A DNA stretch of 64,000 nucleotides, taken from positions 110,258 to 174,257 of the forward strand of contig NZ_JAIQDE010000020.1 of assembly GCF_020037015.1 (NCBI RefSeq), read 5' to 3'. Positions 1-7,647 of this stretch are shown one piece after another. Under the pieces are notes generated by a model. That model was not told the DNA's origin. It saw only the letters and a list, made by a program, of their open reading frames with translations, and made no database searches. The first letter of the stretch is position 1. The number at the start of each line of letters is the position of its first letter. This DNA is from Corallococcus sp. AS-1-6 (lineage in GTDB: Bacteria > Myxococcota > Myxococcia > Myxococcales > Myxococcaceae). A program made the position numbers and the translations under genes.

Positions 1-558
1 GTCGTGCGCCAGGTACATGGGCGCCAGCGCCGTGCCCCAGTCCACCGTGGCCAGCCAGCCGGCGTTGCAGTGCGTGAGCACGTTGAGCCGCCCCTTGCGG
101 CCCTTCTTGTCCCATGCCTCCTGGAACAGCTTCAGCGCGTGCTCGCCGATGGCGCGGTTGATGGCCACGTCCTCGTCGCACAGCGCCGCCGCGTGCCGGT
201 ACGCCGCGGCCACGCGCTCGGACGGCTTCAGCGGCGCGAGCACCTGGCGCATCCCGTCCAGCGCCCAGTGCAGGTTCACCGCCGTGGGCCGCGTGGCCCG
301 GAGCATGGCGAGGGCCTTCTCCAGCGCGCCGTCGGACGCGTCCTGCCGCATGGCCAGACACACGCCATACGCCGCCGTGGCGCCGATGAGCGGCGCGCCG
401 CGCACCAGCATGCTGCGGATGGCGTGGCCCGCTTCATCCGCCGTGGACAGCTTCACCTTCACGAACGCGTGCGGCAGGCGCGTCTGGTCGATGACGCCGA
501 CGCTCCAGCCGTCGGACTCGACCCAGATGGAGCGCATCGGAACGCCTTGGACTTTCAT
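1..558 (-). CDS. mtnA: Methylthioribose-1-phosphate isomerase (partial, C-terminus beyond window)
   Basis: Translating the minus strand from the ATG at 558 gives a protein beginning MKVQGVPMRSIWVESDG, followed by the RGAPLIGATAAYG stretch and an NVLTHCNAG stretch. Both are hallmarks of the eIF2B-like aldose-ketose isomerase family, the Cys of THCN being the conserved catalytic cysteine. The enzyme converts 5-methylthioribose-1-phosphate to methylthioribulose-1-phosphate in cytoplasmic methionine salvage. It lies 26 nt downstream of mtnP in the same direction and is the last gene of the mtn cluster visible here. About 186 residues are present; the family is about 350 residues, so the remainder lies off the left edge. 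Identification is confident because the neighbours are the other enzymes of the same pathway. Confidence 0.93.
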   Translation of the reverse strand, partial: MKVQGVPMRSIWVESDGWSVGVIDQTRLPHAFVKVKLSTADEAGHAIRSMLVRGAPLIGATAAYGVCLAMRQDASDGALEKALAMLRATRPTAVNLHWALDGMRQVLAPLKPSERVAAAYRHAAALCDEDVAINRAIGEHALKLFQEAWDKKGRKGRLNVLTHCNAGWLATVDWGTALAPMYLAHD

Positions 559-584
559 CGCCGTGTCTTCCTTGTTCCGTGCGT

Positions 585-1469
585 TCAGCGCTTGAGGACG
601 CGGCCCGCCACCGCGGAGAGCTTCTCCACCATGGCCGGGTCGCGCGCGTCGGGCGACGTCATGATGGCGTGCTCCAGCGCCGTCTGGCAGCCGGCCTTGC
701 ACAGGGCCGTGTGCTGGCTCACGAGCGGCGCGATGTTCTTCACCAGCCCGCGCGCCTTGCCCGCGTTGCCCAGCAGCACCGAGACCACCTGGTCCACCGT
801 CACCGCGTCGTGGTCCGGATGCCAGCAGTCGTAATCCGTGACCATCGACACGCTCGCGTAGCAGATCTCCGCCTCCCGGGCGAGCTTGGCCTCCGGCATG
901 TTGGTCATGCCAATCACATCGCAGCCCCACTGCCGGTACAGCTTGCTCTCCGCCAGCGTGGAGAACTGCGGGCCCTCCATCACCAGGTACGTGCCGCCGC
1001 GCACGACCTGGATGTCCAGGCCCTCGCACGCGGACATCACCGCGTCGCCCAGGCGCGAGCACGTGGGCTTCGCCATGGACACGTGCGCCACCAGCCCCTG
1101 GGAGAAGAAGCTCTTCACGCGCGCGAAGGTGCGGTCCACGAACTGGTCCACCACCACGAAGGTGCCCGGCGGCAAATCCTCCCGCAGGCTGCCCACCGCG
1201 GAGACGGAGAGGATGTCCGTCACGCCGCTGCGCTTGAGCGCGTCGATGTTCGCGCGGAAGTTCAGCTCCGACGGCGGAATCTTGTGCCCGCGACCGTGGC
1301 GCGGCAGGAACACCACCGGCTGGTCGCCGATGCGCCCGAAGCAGAACTCGTCCGACGTCTCACCGAACGGCGACGACACCCGGCGCCACGAGACATCCGT
1401 CAGGCCGTCAATCTGATACAGGCCGCTGCCGCCGATGATGCCCAGCACGGGCTTGTTGGGACTCGACAT
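585..1469 (-). CDS. mtnP: S-methyl-5'-thioadenosine phosphorylase
   Basis: A 294-residue protein starting MSSPNKPVLGIIGGSGLYQIDGL. It carries the purine-nucleoside-phosphorylase family 2 features GIIGGSGLY near the N-terminus, the phosphate-binding PRHGRGH segment and TNMPEAKLAREAEICYA, where the family binds methylthioadenosine. It splits MTA into adenine and 5-methylthioribose-1-phosphate, feeding MtnA directly, so no MTR kinase is needed. The start was set at 1469 because the frame upstream of it is only shadow sequence of mtnC. It sits 34 nt downstream of mtnC and 26 nt upstream of mtnA in one operon. Confidence 0.95.
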   Translation of the reverse strand: MSSPNKPVLGIIGGSGLYQIDGLTDVSWRRVSSPFGETSDEFCFGRIGDQPVVFLPRHGRGHKIPPSELNFRANIDALKRSGVTDILSVSAVGSLREDLPPGTFVVVDQFVDRTFARVKSFFSQGLVAHVSMAKPTCSRLGDAVMSACEGLDIQVVRGGTYLVMEGPQFSTLAESKLYRQWGCDVIGMTNMPEAKLAREAEICYASVSMVTDYDCWHPDHDAVTVDQVVSVLLGNAGKARGLVKNIAPLVSQHTALCKAGCQTALEHAIMTSPDARDPAMVEKLSAVAGRVLKR

Positions 1470-1503
1470 GGGGAGGGACTCTGCTCCTGGAAGAGGAATC
1501 AAT

Positions 1504-2205
1504 TCAAGACACGTGCGCGAACGGGTCGAGCGACGCGAAGTCGTGGAACACCGGGTGCCCGTGGCCCGGCGGCAGGGCCACCTCGCCCCGGTCCAGGGCC
1601 GCGGTGCGCAGGCCCGCCTGCTTCGCCGCGTCCAGCTCCGCCGTGTTGTCGGAGAGGAACAGGATGTCGCCGGGAGGCAGCTCCAGCGCCTGGGCAATCT
1701 TCGTGTACGACGCGGGCTCCACCTTGGGGCCGGTGGTGGTGTCGAAGTAGCCGGAGAACACCGGCGTCAGGTCCCCCTCCACGCTGTAGCCGAAGATCAG
1801 CTTCTGCGCGGCGATGCTGCCGGAGGAATAGACATACAGGCGCATCCCCTTCGCGTGCCATTCGCGCAGGGCCCGGGCCGCGTCCGCGTGGACGTGGCCC
1901 TTGATTTCGCCGCGCGCGTAGCCTTCCTCCCAGATGAGCCCCTGGAGCGTCTTGAGCGGCGTGGCCTTGCGGTCCACGTTCAACCAGCGCTGGAGCAGCG
2001 CGACGGTGCCCACCTCGTCCAGGCCGGGCTCGCCCGCGAGCGTGCGGGCGTCCGACAGGCACTGGCGCACGGTGGCCTGCTGGCCGTGCGTGGCGACGTA
2101 CTCCGCCAGGTGCTTCCGGGCGAAGGGGAAGAGCACGTCCTTCACGAAGGCGATGGAGCTGGTGGTGCCTTCGATGTCCGTGACGACCGCCTTGGGGGCA
2201 CTCAC
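1504..2205 (-). CDS. mtnC: Acireductone synthase (enolase-phosphatase E1)
   Basis: A 233-residue HAD-superfamily protein using a GTG start at 2205, giving MSAPKAVVTDIEGTTSS. Motif I is D10-I-E12, the DxE variant typical of enolase-phosphatase E1. The YVYSSGS segment is HAD motif II and FLSDN is the motif IV aspartates. The enzyme enolises and dephosphorylates 2,3-diketo-5-methylthiopentyl-1-phosphate to the acireductone used by MtnD. Its GTG start overlaps the mtnD stop codon by 4 nt (GTGA), implying translational coupling. Length matches the family (about 230 residues). Confidence 0.94.
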   Translation of the reverse strand: MSAPKAVVTDIEGTTSSIAFVKDVLFPFARKHLAEYVATHGQQATVRQCLSDARTLAGEPGLDEVGTVALLQRWLNVDRKATPLKTLQGLIWEEGYARGEIKGHVHADAARALREWHAKGMRLYVYSSGSIAAQKLIFGYSVEGDLTPVFSGYFDTTTGPKVEPASYTKIAQALELPPGDILFLSDNTAELDAAKQAGLRTAALDRGEVALPPGHGHPVFHDFASLDPFAHVS

Positions 2206-2747
2206 GGCGCGTACTTCGGGAAGCGCTCGGCGATGGTCTCGCCGGTGAAGTGGCCCACCCAGCCGTCCGGGCGGATGAAGAAGCGGATGGCGGCGAAGCG
2301 GGGCTTCTCGCCCATGTCGAACCAGTGCTTCATGCCCTCCGGCACGCTGATGAGGTCGCCTCGCGTGCACTCCACCTGGAACACCTTGTCGCCCGCGTGC
2401 AGGTAGAAGCAGCCGCTGCCCTCCACCATGATGCGGGACTCGTCCTCCGTGTGCTGGTGCTCGGAGAGGAACTTCTGGCGGGCGGCCTCCACGTTGGGGG
2501 CGTCCGGCTTGATGCGCGCCACGTCCACGGTGTTGTAGCCGTGGGCCTTCATCTCCGCGTCCACGATGTGCTTGTAGGCCGCGAGGACCTCCTCCTGGCC
2601 CGCGCCGTCCGGCAGGTCCACGGACGCGTCCACGCGCTCGAAGCGCACGCCCGCGGGCTTCAGCTCGCGGCGGATGTCCTCGGGCTCGGTGAAGACGCCC
2701 AGCGGCGCCTCCGGCTGGTGGTCGTGGTAGACAATCAGCTTGCTCAT
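2202..2747 (-). CDS. mtnD: Acireductone dioxygenase
   Basis: A 181-residue cupin of the ARD family. The metal ligands are visible as H97 and H99 in EHQHTEDE, E103, and H141 in EGMKHWF, matching the usual H-x-H-x(3)-E...H spacing. With Fe(II) it cleaves acireductone and O2 to formate and the 2-keto acid precursor of methionine; with Ni(II) it gives the off-pathway products methylthiopropionate and CO. It overlaps mtnB upstream (ATGA) and mtnC downstream (GTGA) by 4 nt each, so the three genes are tightly coupled. Confidence 0.95.
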   Translation of the reverse strand: MSKLIVYHDHQPEAPLGVFTEPEDIRRELKPAGVRFERVDASVDLPDGAGQEEVLAAYKHIVDAEMKAHGYNTVDVARIKPDAPNVEAARQKFLSEHQHTEDESRIMVEGSGCFYLHAGDKVFQVECTRGDLISVPEGMKHWFDMGEKPRFAAIRFFIRPDGWVGHFTGETIAERFPKYAP

Positions 2748-3373
2748 CGCCGCACCTTCATCTTCTCGAGTTCGTACGTCAGCAGGTGTTCCAGCGCCAC
2801 CACGTGGCGGCGGGCCTCGGCCATGCTCCGGCCCCAGGTGTACAGCCCGTGGCCGGCGATGAGATACGCGACCAGGTCCGTGCGCTTCTGGAGCATCGCG
2901 GTCACCTTGTCCGCGAGCCGGGGGATGTCCTGGTCGTTGGGGAAGATGGGGATGGACACCGCGGCCTCGTGCGTGCGCGTGTCGCCCAGGGCCTTGAGCA
3001 GTTCGAAGTCCTGGAGCACCAGCTCGCCTTCCGCAAGCCGCAGGTTCGACAGGAGCGCGGCCACCACGGAGTGCGTGTGCAGCACGGCCTGCGCCTCCGG
3101 CCGGTCGCGGTAGAGCTGCAGGTGCAGGGGCGTCTCCGCGGACGAGCCCCTGGGCGGCGGCGCGTGGATGTCCGCGACCAGGATGTCCGCCTCCACCAGC
3201 TCGCCCTTGTCCACGCCGGAGCGGGTGACGGCGGCGGTGCGGGCATCCAGCCTGCGGGAGAAGTTGCCGCTGGTGGCGGGCACGAAGTTGCGCACGCTCA
3301 GGAAGCGGCCCACTTCGACGATTTCACGGGCCGCTTCGGACAGGGTCGCGGCGGGGGCCGGGTCGATGCTCAT
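2744..3373 (-). CDS. mtnB: Methylthioribulose-1-phosphate dehydratase
   Basis: A 209-residue class II aldolase-fold protein, first gene of the mtn operon. It shows TSGNFSRR (substrate phosphate loop), SSAETPLH with the conserved Glu, HTHSVV with zinc ligands H99 and H101, and AGHGLYTWG with the third zinc histidine. It dehydrates methylthioribulose-1-phosphate to the diketo compound used by MtnC. The start at 3373 (MSIDPAPAA) is chosen because a GAGG Shine-Dalgarno lies about 8 nt upstream; the longer frame to 3457 has no family similarity. A small inverted repeat sits just upstream (3398-3414). Confidence 0.94.
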   Translation of the reverse strand: MSIDPAPAATLSEAAREIVEVGRFLSVRNFVPATSGNFSRRLDARTAAVTRSGVDKGELVEADILVADIHAPPPRGSSAETPLHLQLYRDRPEAQAVLHTHSVVAALLSNLRLAEGELVLQDFELLKALGDTRTHEAAVSIPIFPNDQDIPRLADKVTAMLQKRTDLVAYLIAGHGLYTWGRSMAEARRHVVALEHLLTYELEKMKVRR

Positions 3374-3397
3374 CCATCCCTCGGGGGAGCTTGAGGA

Positions 3398-3414
3398 CGC
3401 GATGAAACATCGCG
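3398..3414. promoter_or_regulatory. Perfect short inverted repeat upstream of mtnB
   Basis: The sequence CGCGATG-AAA-CATCGCG is a perfect 7-bp stem with a 3-nt spacer, 25-41 nt upstream of the mtnB start, in a position suited to an operator or leader hairpin for the methionine-salvage operon. No known SAM-sensing riboswitch core was recognised. Function is inference from position alone. Confidence 0.35.
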
Positions 3415-3497
3415 TTGATGACACGGAGCATAGTCCGGCGATCGCTGGTAGGCGCAAGGGAACGCAACGCAGGACGTCATGCGTCCTGCCGCCCTGC

Positions 3498-4310
3498 TCA
3501 GGTCCCGTCGAGCGCGAACGTGGCCAGCCGCGCGAACTCCTGCAGCCCGTCCCGCTCCAGCACGTCGTTGTGGCCGGCGCCCGGCACGGTCACCACGCGG
3601 GCGTGCGGGAAGCGCTGGCCCAGCGTACGGCCCATGTCGACGGGGACCACCTCGTCCTGCTCGCCGTGGATGATGAGGACGGGGATGGGGATGTGGGGGG
3701 CCTTGTCGAGCGACAGGTAGCGGTCACGCATCAGCAGCGACGCGGGCAGGAACGGGAGGGTCCGCTGGCCCATGGCGACCATGGACGTGTAGGGGGACAC
3801 CAGCACCATGCGTGCACCGTATCCGCGCCGGGCCATCTCCACGGCGACGCCGGTGCCCAGGCTGCGCCCGCTGAGCACGATGTCCTCCGGCTTCACGCCC
3901 TGCTCGCGGAGGAACTGGAGCGCGGCCTCCGCGGACGCGTACAGGCCCGCCTCCGAAGGGCTGCCCGGCGACGCGCCGTAGCCCGGGTACTCCACCGCGA
4001 GGAAGCCCAGCCCCGCGTCCCCGAGTGCCTGGCCCAATCCCTGCTGCCACAGGAGCTGTTCGCCGTTGCCGTGGAAGTGCACCACGGTGGGGGCGCCCGG
4101 AGGCGCGGGCAGGTAGAAGCGGTCCACATTGAGGCCGGTGGCCAGCGGCACCACGCCGAAGCCCGGCTGATCACGCAGCGCCGAGGGCTCCGCTTGGGGC
4201 GCGGGGTAGATGAGGGACCGCTGCGCGGCGAAGGCAAGCGCGCACAGCGCGAGGTACAGCATGCCGGTGATGAGGACGAAGGCCATGAGGAGGCGGCGGA
4301 GGCGTTGCAC
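3498..4310 (-). CDS. Alpha/beta hydrolase, membrane-anchored (ABHD13/YfhR-like)
   Basis: A 270-residue protein from a GTG start at 4310 with an N-terminal hydrophobic segment (about residues 8-29, LLMAFVLITGMLYLALCALA) that looks like a signal anchor. The alpha/beta-hydrolase core follows: HFHGNGE (oxyanion region), nucleophile elbow GRSLGTG, acid in HGEQDEV and histidine in GAGHND. The closest recognised grouping is the ABHD13/YfhR-type serine hydrolases, whose substrates are mostly unknown. It is transcribed like the mtn operon but lies 124 nt upstream of mtnB, so it is probably separately expressed. An internal ATG (MAFVLITG) is an alternative start. Confidence 0.85.
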   Translation of the reverse strand: MQRLRRLLMAFVLITGMLYLALCALAFAAQRSLIYPAPQAEPSALRDQPGFGVVPLATGLNVDRFYLPAPPGAPTVVHFHGNGEQLLWQQGLGQALGDAGLGFLAVEYPGYGASPGSPSEAGLYASAEAALQFLREQGVKPEDIVLSGRSLGTGVAVEMARRGYGARMVLVSPYTSMVAMGQRTLPFLPASLLMRDRYLSLDKAPHIPIPVLIIHGEQDEVVPVDMGRTLGQRFPHARVVTVPGAGHNDVLERDGLQEFARLATFALDGT

Positions 4311-4551
4311 GCGGGCACTCCATCACACCGCGCGCTTCCGGGGCGACACCTGGGCATTGAAGAGCTGCGGCCGCCACGTCACCGTTCGCGCCTGGGGCGT
4401 TGAGGAAGGCGTGCTTCGCGCCCGCGAAAGTGGAGCGCGCTGAAGAGGCGGCTGCTGCTTCACGACGACCGCACACCTCGGAGAGAGCTCTGTCCGCCAG
4501 ATGAGAAGGTGAGAACCCCGCGAGGGCACACCTGTGGCGGAGCAGCTCGCG

Positions 4552-4578
4552 AAACCTGTCCGACTGTCCGACAAGTTT
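4552..4578. repeat. 27-bp palindromic repeat, copy 1 (imperfect)
   Basis: Left arm AAACCTGTCCGAC, central T, right arm GTCCGACAAGTTT. It matches the perfect copy at 4618-4644 except for two bases in the right arm. The copies are 66 nt apart (start to start). The same left arm recurs at 63924-63938, so this is a dispersed element. Confidence 0.75.
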
Positions 4579-4617
4579 GAGGAGCACGGCCAGAGGGGCT
4601 CCTCCCTCCGTGCCGCG

Positions 4618-4644
4618 AAACCTGTCCGACTGTCGGACAGGTTT
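4618..4644. repeat. 27-bp perfect palindrome, copy 2
   Basis: Left arm AAACCTGTCCGAC and right arm GTCGGACAGGTTT are exact reverse complements around a single central T, giving a perfect odd-length palindrome. As RNA it could form a stable hairpin downstream of the DUF1501/DUF1800 operon and might end transcription, although no run of U follows. It could equally be a dispersed repeat or a binding site for a dimeric protein. Confidence 0.8.
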
Positions 4645-4739
4645 TGGGCGTCCGAGTCGGGCGGGGAGACTGGTCAACATGGAGGGCCGGCGCTTGGAGC
4701 GTGGCGGACTTCGGCCGCTTGCGCGTCACCCGGTGGCGC

Positions 4740-5978
4740 TCAGGTGAACATCCCTAGGACTCGGTCCTCGCTGTAGCCGGGGAACACCTTCGTCAGGGCC
4801 ACTCCAGGACGGCAGGCCCGGAGGGCTTCGGACAGGGGGGCTCGGACGTCGGTCCAGGAGGGCACGTCCCGTCCGTCCTGGAGGCGGTCCACCGTGAGGG
4901 ATTCGAAGCGGCCGTGCACGCCGCCCTTCACGCCGCCTCCCAGCGCGAACATCACGCCGCCCACGCCGTGGTCCGTGCCTTGATTGCCGTTCTCCTTCAC
5001 CGTGCGGCCGAACTCCGTCATCACCAGCACCGTCACCGTGTCGAGCTTCGGGCCCAGGTCCGCCGCGAACGCGGTCAGCGCGTTGCCCAGCTCCTCGCAC
5101 CGCTTCGCGAACGTGCCCTGGGTGACGCCCTGCGCGACGTGCGTGTCCCAGCCGCCCATCTCCGTCGCGGCGACCTCCAACCCCACGTCGCCCTTGATGA
5201 GTCGCGCGATGTCCTGGAGTCGGCGGGCCAGCGGCGTCGTCGGATACGTCACGCCGGGCGAGGCAGGCAGCTTCGCGAGGCGGGCTCCATCCAGCTTCGA
5301 CATGGCCTCGAAGGCGTCCGCGCCCGCGCCCTTCAGGGCCTGATCCACCGCCCCGGCGTAGAGCGCGGAGAAGCCCTGCCGCGCGTCGCCATGCTGGCGT
5401 CCGGTGCGCAGCCGGAAGTCCTCCAGCCGCCCCAGCGCGAGAGCCCCCGCGTTGCCGTAGAGCGCGCGGGGCAACGTGGGTTGCAGCGCCACGGCTCGCA
5501 GGGGTGCGTCGTCCTTCGCGTCCAACAGCGCCCGGTTGAGCCAGCCGTCCGCGGTGGACTTGCGGCCCGGCGTGCCGGACTCCAGGAAGTCCTGCGCGTC
5601 GAAGTGCGAGCGCGGCGCGACGGGCAACCCCACTCCGGGGAGCACCGCGAGCCTCCCTTCCGACCACAGGGGCATCAGTGCACCGAGCGCGGGATGGAGA
5701 CCGAAGGGGCCCGTGAGCCTCGGCGCGGCGTGCTCGCCCTCGAACTTGAGCGCGAGCGTGGGCCTTGCGCGCTGATAGGCGTCGTCTTCAACGGGCGGCA
5801 CCAGCGACAAGCCGTCCGCGCCGCCGCGAAGGAACACCGTGATGAGCGCGCGACGGGCGGGCGCATCGCCTGGACTCGAGGCCCAGGCGCGGGACAGGAA
5901 GGACGGCGCCAGCACGAGGCCCGCGCCCGTCATGCCCAGGGATTGAAGGAACCACCTTCGGGAGAGCCGTGCGGTCAT
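4740..5978 (-). CDS. DUF1501 family protein, Tat-exported
   Basis: A 412-residue protein starting MTARLSRRWFLQSLGMTGAG. The twin-arginine SRRWFLQ motif plus hydrophobic stretch is a clear Tat signal, so it should fold in the cytoplasm and be exported. The body has DUF1501 hallmarks: FLRGGADGLS, SHFDAQDFLESG, MGGWDTH and MTEFGRTVKENGNQGTDHG. The family is distantly related to sulfatase/alkaline-phosphatase-like proteins; its biochemical role is not established. It overlaps the upstream DUF1800 gene by 4 nt (ATGA), the usual partner arrangement, which implies joint function at or outside the inner membrane. Confidence 0.9.
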   Translation of the reverse strand: MTARLSRRWFLQSLGMTGAGLVLAPSFLSRAWASSPGDAPARRALITVFLRGGADGLSLVPPVEDDAYQRARPTLALKFEGEHAAPRLTGPFGLHPALGALMPLWSEGRLAVLPGVGLPVAPRSHFDAQDFLESGTPGRKSTADGWLNRALLDAKDDAPLRAVALQPTLPRALYGNAGALALGRLEDFRLRTGRQHGDARQGFSALYAGAVDQALKGAGADAFEAMSKLDGARLAKLPASPGVTYPTTPLARRLQDIARLIKGDVGLEVAATEMGGWDTHVAQGVTQGTFAKRCEELGNALTAFAADLGPKLDTVTVLVMTEFGRTVKENGNQGTDHGVGGVMFALGGGVKGGVHGRFESLTVDRLQDGRDVPSWTDVRAPLSEALRACRPGVALTKVFPGYSEDRVLGMFT

Positions 5979-7594
5979 TGTTTCTGGAACTCCGGCGAGC
6001 CGAGCAGCAGCCCCGCGATGAGCGGCACATCCACGGGTGGCGCTTCGTCCACGGCGCTCGCGGCTTCACGCTTCTCCGCCAGCGCCGCGAGGATGGTGGC
6101 CTTTGTCTCTTCCGACGGCTTCGCTCCCAACAGCGCCTGTCCCAGGCCTTCCACCCACTCCACCGCCGTGGGCGCCTGCTTGGGCGCGAACGCGTCCAAT
6201 GACACACGCGCTCCGGGCAGCCGGCCTCCCACCAGGTCCAGGCCGAAGTTGAGCCTCGCCACCAGCGCTCCGCTGTTCACCCAGGGCTCCGCCACCTCCG
6301 GGAAACCCGTGGGCGCGGGGGCCCGGTAGAGCGGCTCTCCCATCAAGGCCAGGTGGCGCAGCAGCCGAGGCGTCACCTCCACCTGTGCGTTCGTCGCTCG
6401 CAGCGCGGACACCACGTATTCGAACGGCGTCTTCACCTTCGCGGCCCGTGCCCGCGGCGACTGGAACTCCGGCGACTGGAACAACGCCCGATACACCGCG
6501 CGCAGGTCCCCCTGCGTGTCGAGGAACACCTTCGCCACGCGGTCCACCAACTCGGGAGAGGGTTCATCCGCGACGAAGCGTCGCGCGAGCTTCAGCGCCA
6601 CGTGACGCGCGGTCGCGGGATGGCTCGCCAGCAGGTCCAGCACCCGCTCCCCGTCCTTCTCCCCGCCTCCCGCCGGAATCGCCTTCCCCAGCACCACCTT
6701 CGCGTCGCCGTCATGCGCCACCTTGCGGAAGACGAACGCGGGCTCCTTTCGCGGCTTGCGGATGCTCCAGCCCGTGAAGCAGCGCGCGACCTCGCGCACG
6801 TCGTCCTGCGTGTAGCCGCCGTCCACGCCCAGCGTGTGCAGCTCCAGCAGCTCGCGCGCGTAGTTCTCGTTGAGCCCCAGCTTCGGCTTCGCGTCTTCTT
6901 CGTCCTCCGCGTCCTCCAGCATCGCGGCCTGCCGGCGGAAGCGGCGCGGGTGGCGCAGCTCCTCCTGGCTCAGCCCCTCACGCGTGCTGCGCCAGTTGTC
7001 CAGGTAGAAGAGCATCGCCGGGTGGTGCGCCGTCGCGCCCAGCAGCTCCCGGAAGGTGCCGAAGACATGCGGCCGGATGGCGTCGCGCTCGTAGGACGTG
7101 GCCAGCCACTTCACCACGCCTTTGTCCTCGGAGACGTTGAAGTGGTTGAACCAGAAGTCCACCAGCACCTCCTCCAACTGGCGCGGACTCTCCACCGCGC
7201 GCAGCACCCGCGCGGAGGAGCGCTCGAAGACGACGCGCGCAGGGCCCCGCTCGCGCTTCTCCTCGGGGGGCATCTCCGGCGGTGGCCTGGGGTAGTCCTC
7301 CACGAGCTGCTCCATGGACATTCCCAACGTGGGGAACGCCTGGAGCTTCGCGCTCAACCCGGGCGGCAGCGCGGCACCGGACGCGGGCTGGAGCTGGGCG
7401 TCCACCCACCCGTCCACGCCCAGCCGCTTCATCTCCGCCAGGTCGCGCGCCGAGGGGCCGTACGCCAGCCGCTGCAGCACGTGCACCGCGCGCGCCTCGT
7501 CGAAGGGCGCGGGCGCTTCAGGTGCCGTGACCTGCGACCGCGACGCACACGACAGGCACACGGCCACCAGGGGCCAGACAGGGAGGGCGCGCAT
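5975..7594 (-). CDS. DUF1800 family lipoprotein or secreted protein
   Basis: A 539-residue protein starting MRALPVWPLVAVCLSCASRS; the LSCAS sequence at residues 14-18 fits a lipobox. Family features include HVLQRLAYGPS, DFWFNHFNV, NENYARELLELHTLGVDGGYTQDDVREVARCFTGW (the most conserved DUF1800 block) and the C-terminal LGSPEFQ motif. Function is unknown. It is always or nearly always found with DUF1501 genes, as here with an ATGA overlap. A 53-nt gap separates it from the stop codon of the upstream kinase gene. Confidence 0.9.
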   Translation of the reverse strand: MRALPVWPLVAVCLSCASRSQVTAPEAPAPFDEARAVHVLQRLAYGPSARDLAEMKRLGVDGWVDAQLQPASGAALPPGLSAKLQAFPTLGMSMEQLVEDYPRPPPEMPPEEKRERGPARVVFERSSARVLRAVESPRQLEEVLVDFWFNHFNVSEDKGVVKWLATSYERDAIRPHVFGTFRELLGATAHHPAMLFYLDNWRSTREGLSQEELRHPRRFRRQAAMLEDAEDEEDAKPKLGLNENYARELLELHTLGVDGGYTQDDVREVARCFTGWSIRKPRKEPAFVFRKVAHDGDAKVVLGKAIPAGGGEKDGERVLDLLASHPATARHVALKLARRFVADEPSPELVDRVAKVFLDTQGDLRAVYRALFQSPEFQSPRARAAKVKTPFEYVVSALRATNAQVEVTPRLLRHLALMGEPLYRAPAPTGFPEVAEPWVNSGALVARLNFGLDLVGGRLPGARVSLDAFAPKQAPTAVEWVEGLGQALLGAKPSEETKATILAALAEKREAASAVDEAPPVDVPLIAGLLLGSPEFQKQ

Positions 7595-7647
7595 GGTGAT
7601 GCATTCAACCCCGGACGCGCCCGGAAGTTACGTGCCTGCCTTGAAGC

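Larger units (their letters stand above)
4311..4739. other. 429-nt intergenic spacer with two palindromic repeats
   Basis: No convincing gene lies here: the open frames on both strands are low-complexity shadows. The spacer separates the 3' end of the DUF1501 gene from the 5' end of the hydrolase gene and contains the two palindrome copies listed separately. A run rich in C/T around 4441-4500 has no recognisable motif. Confidence 0.6.
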
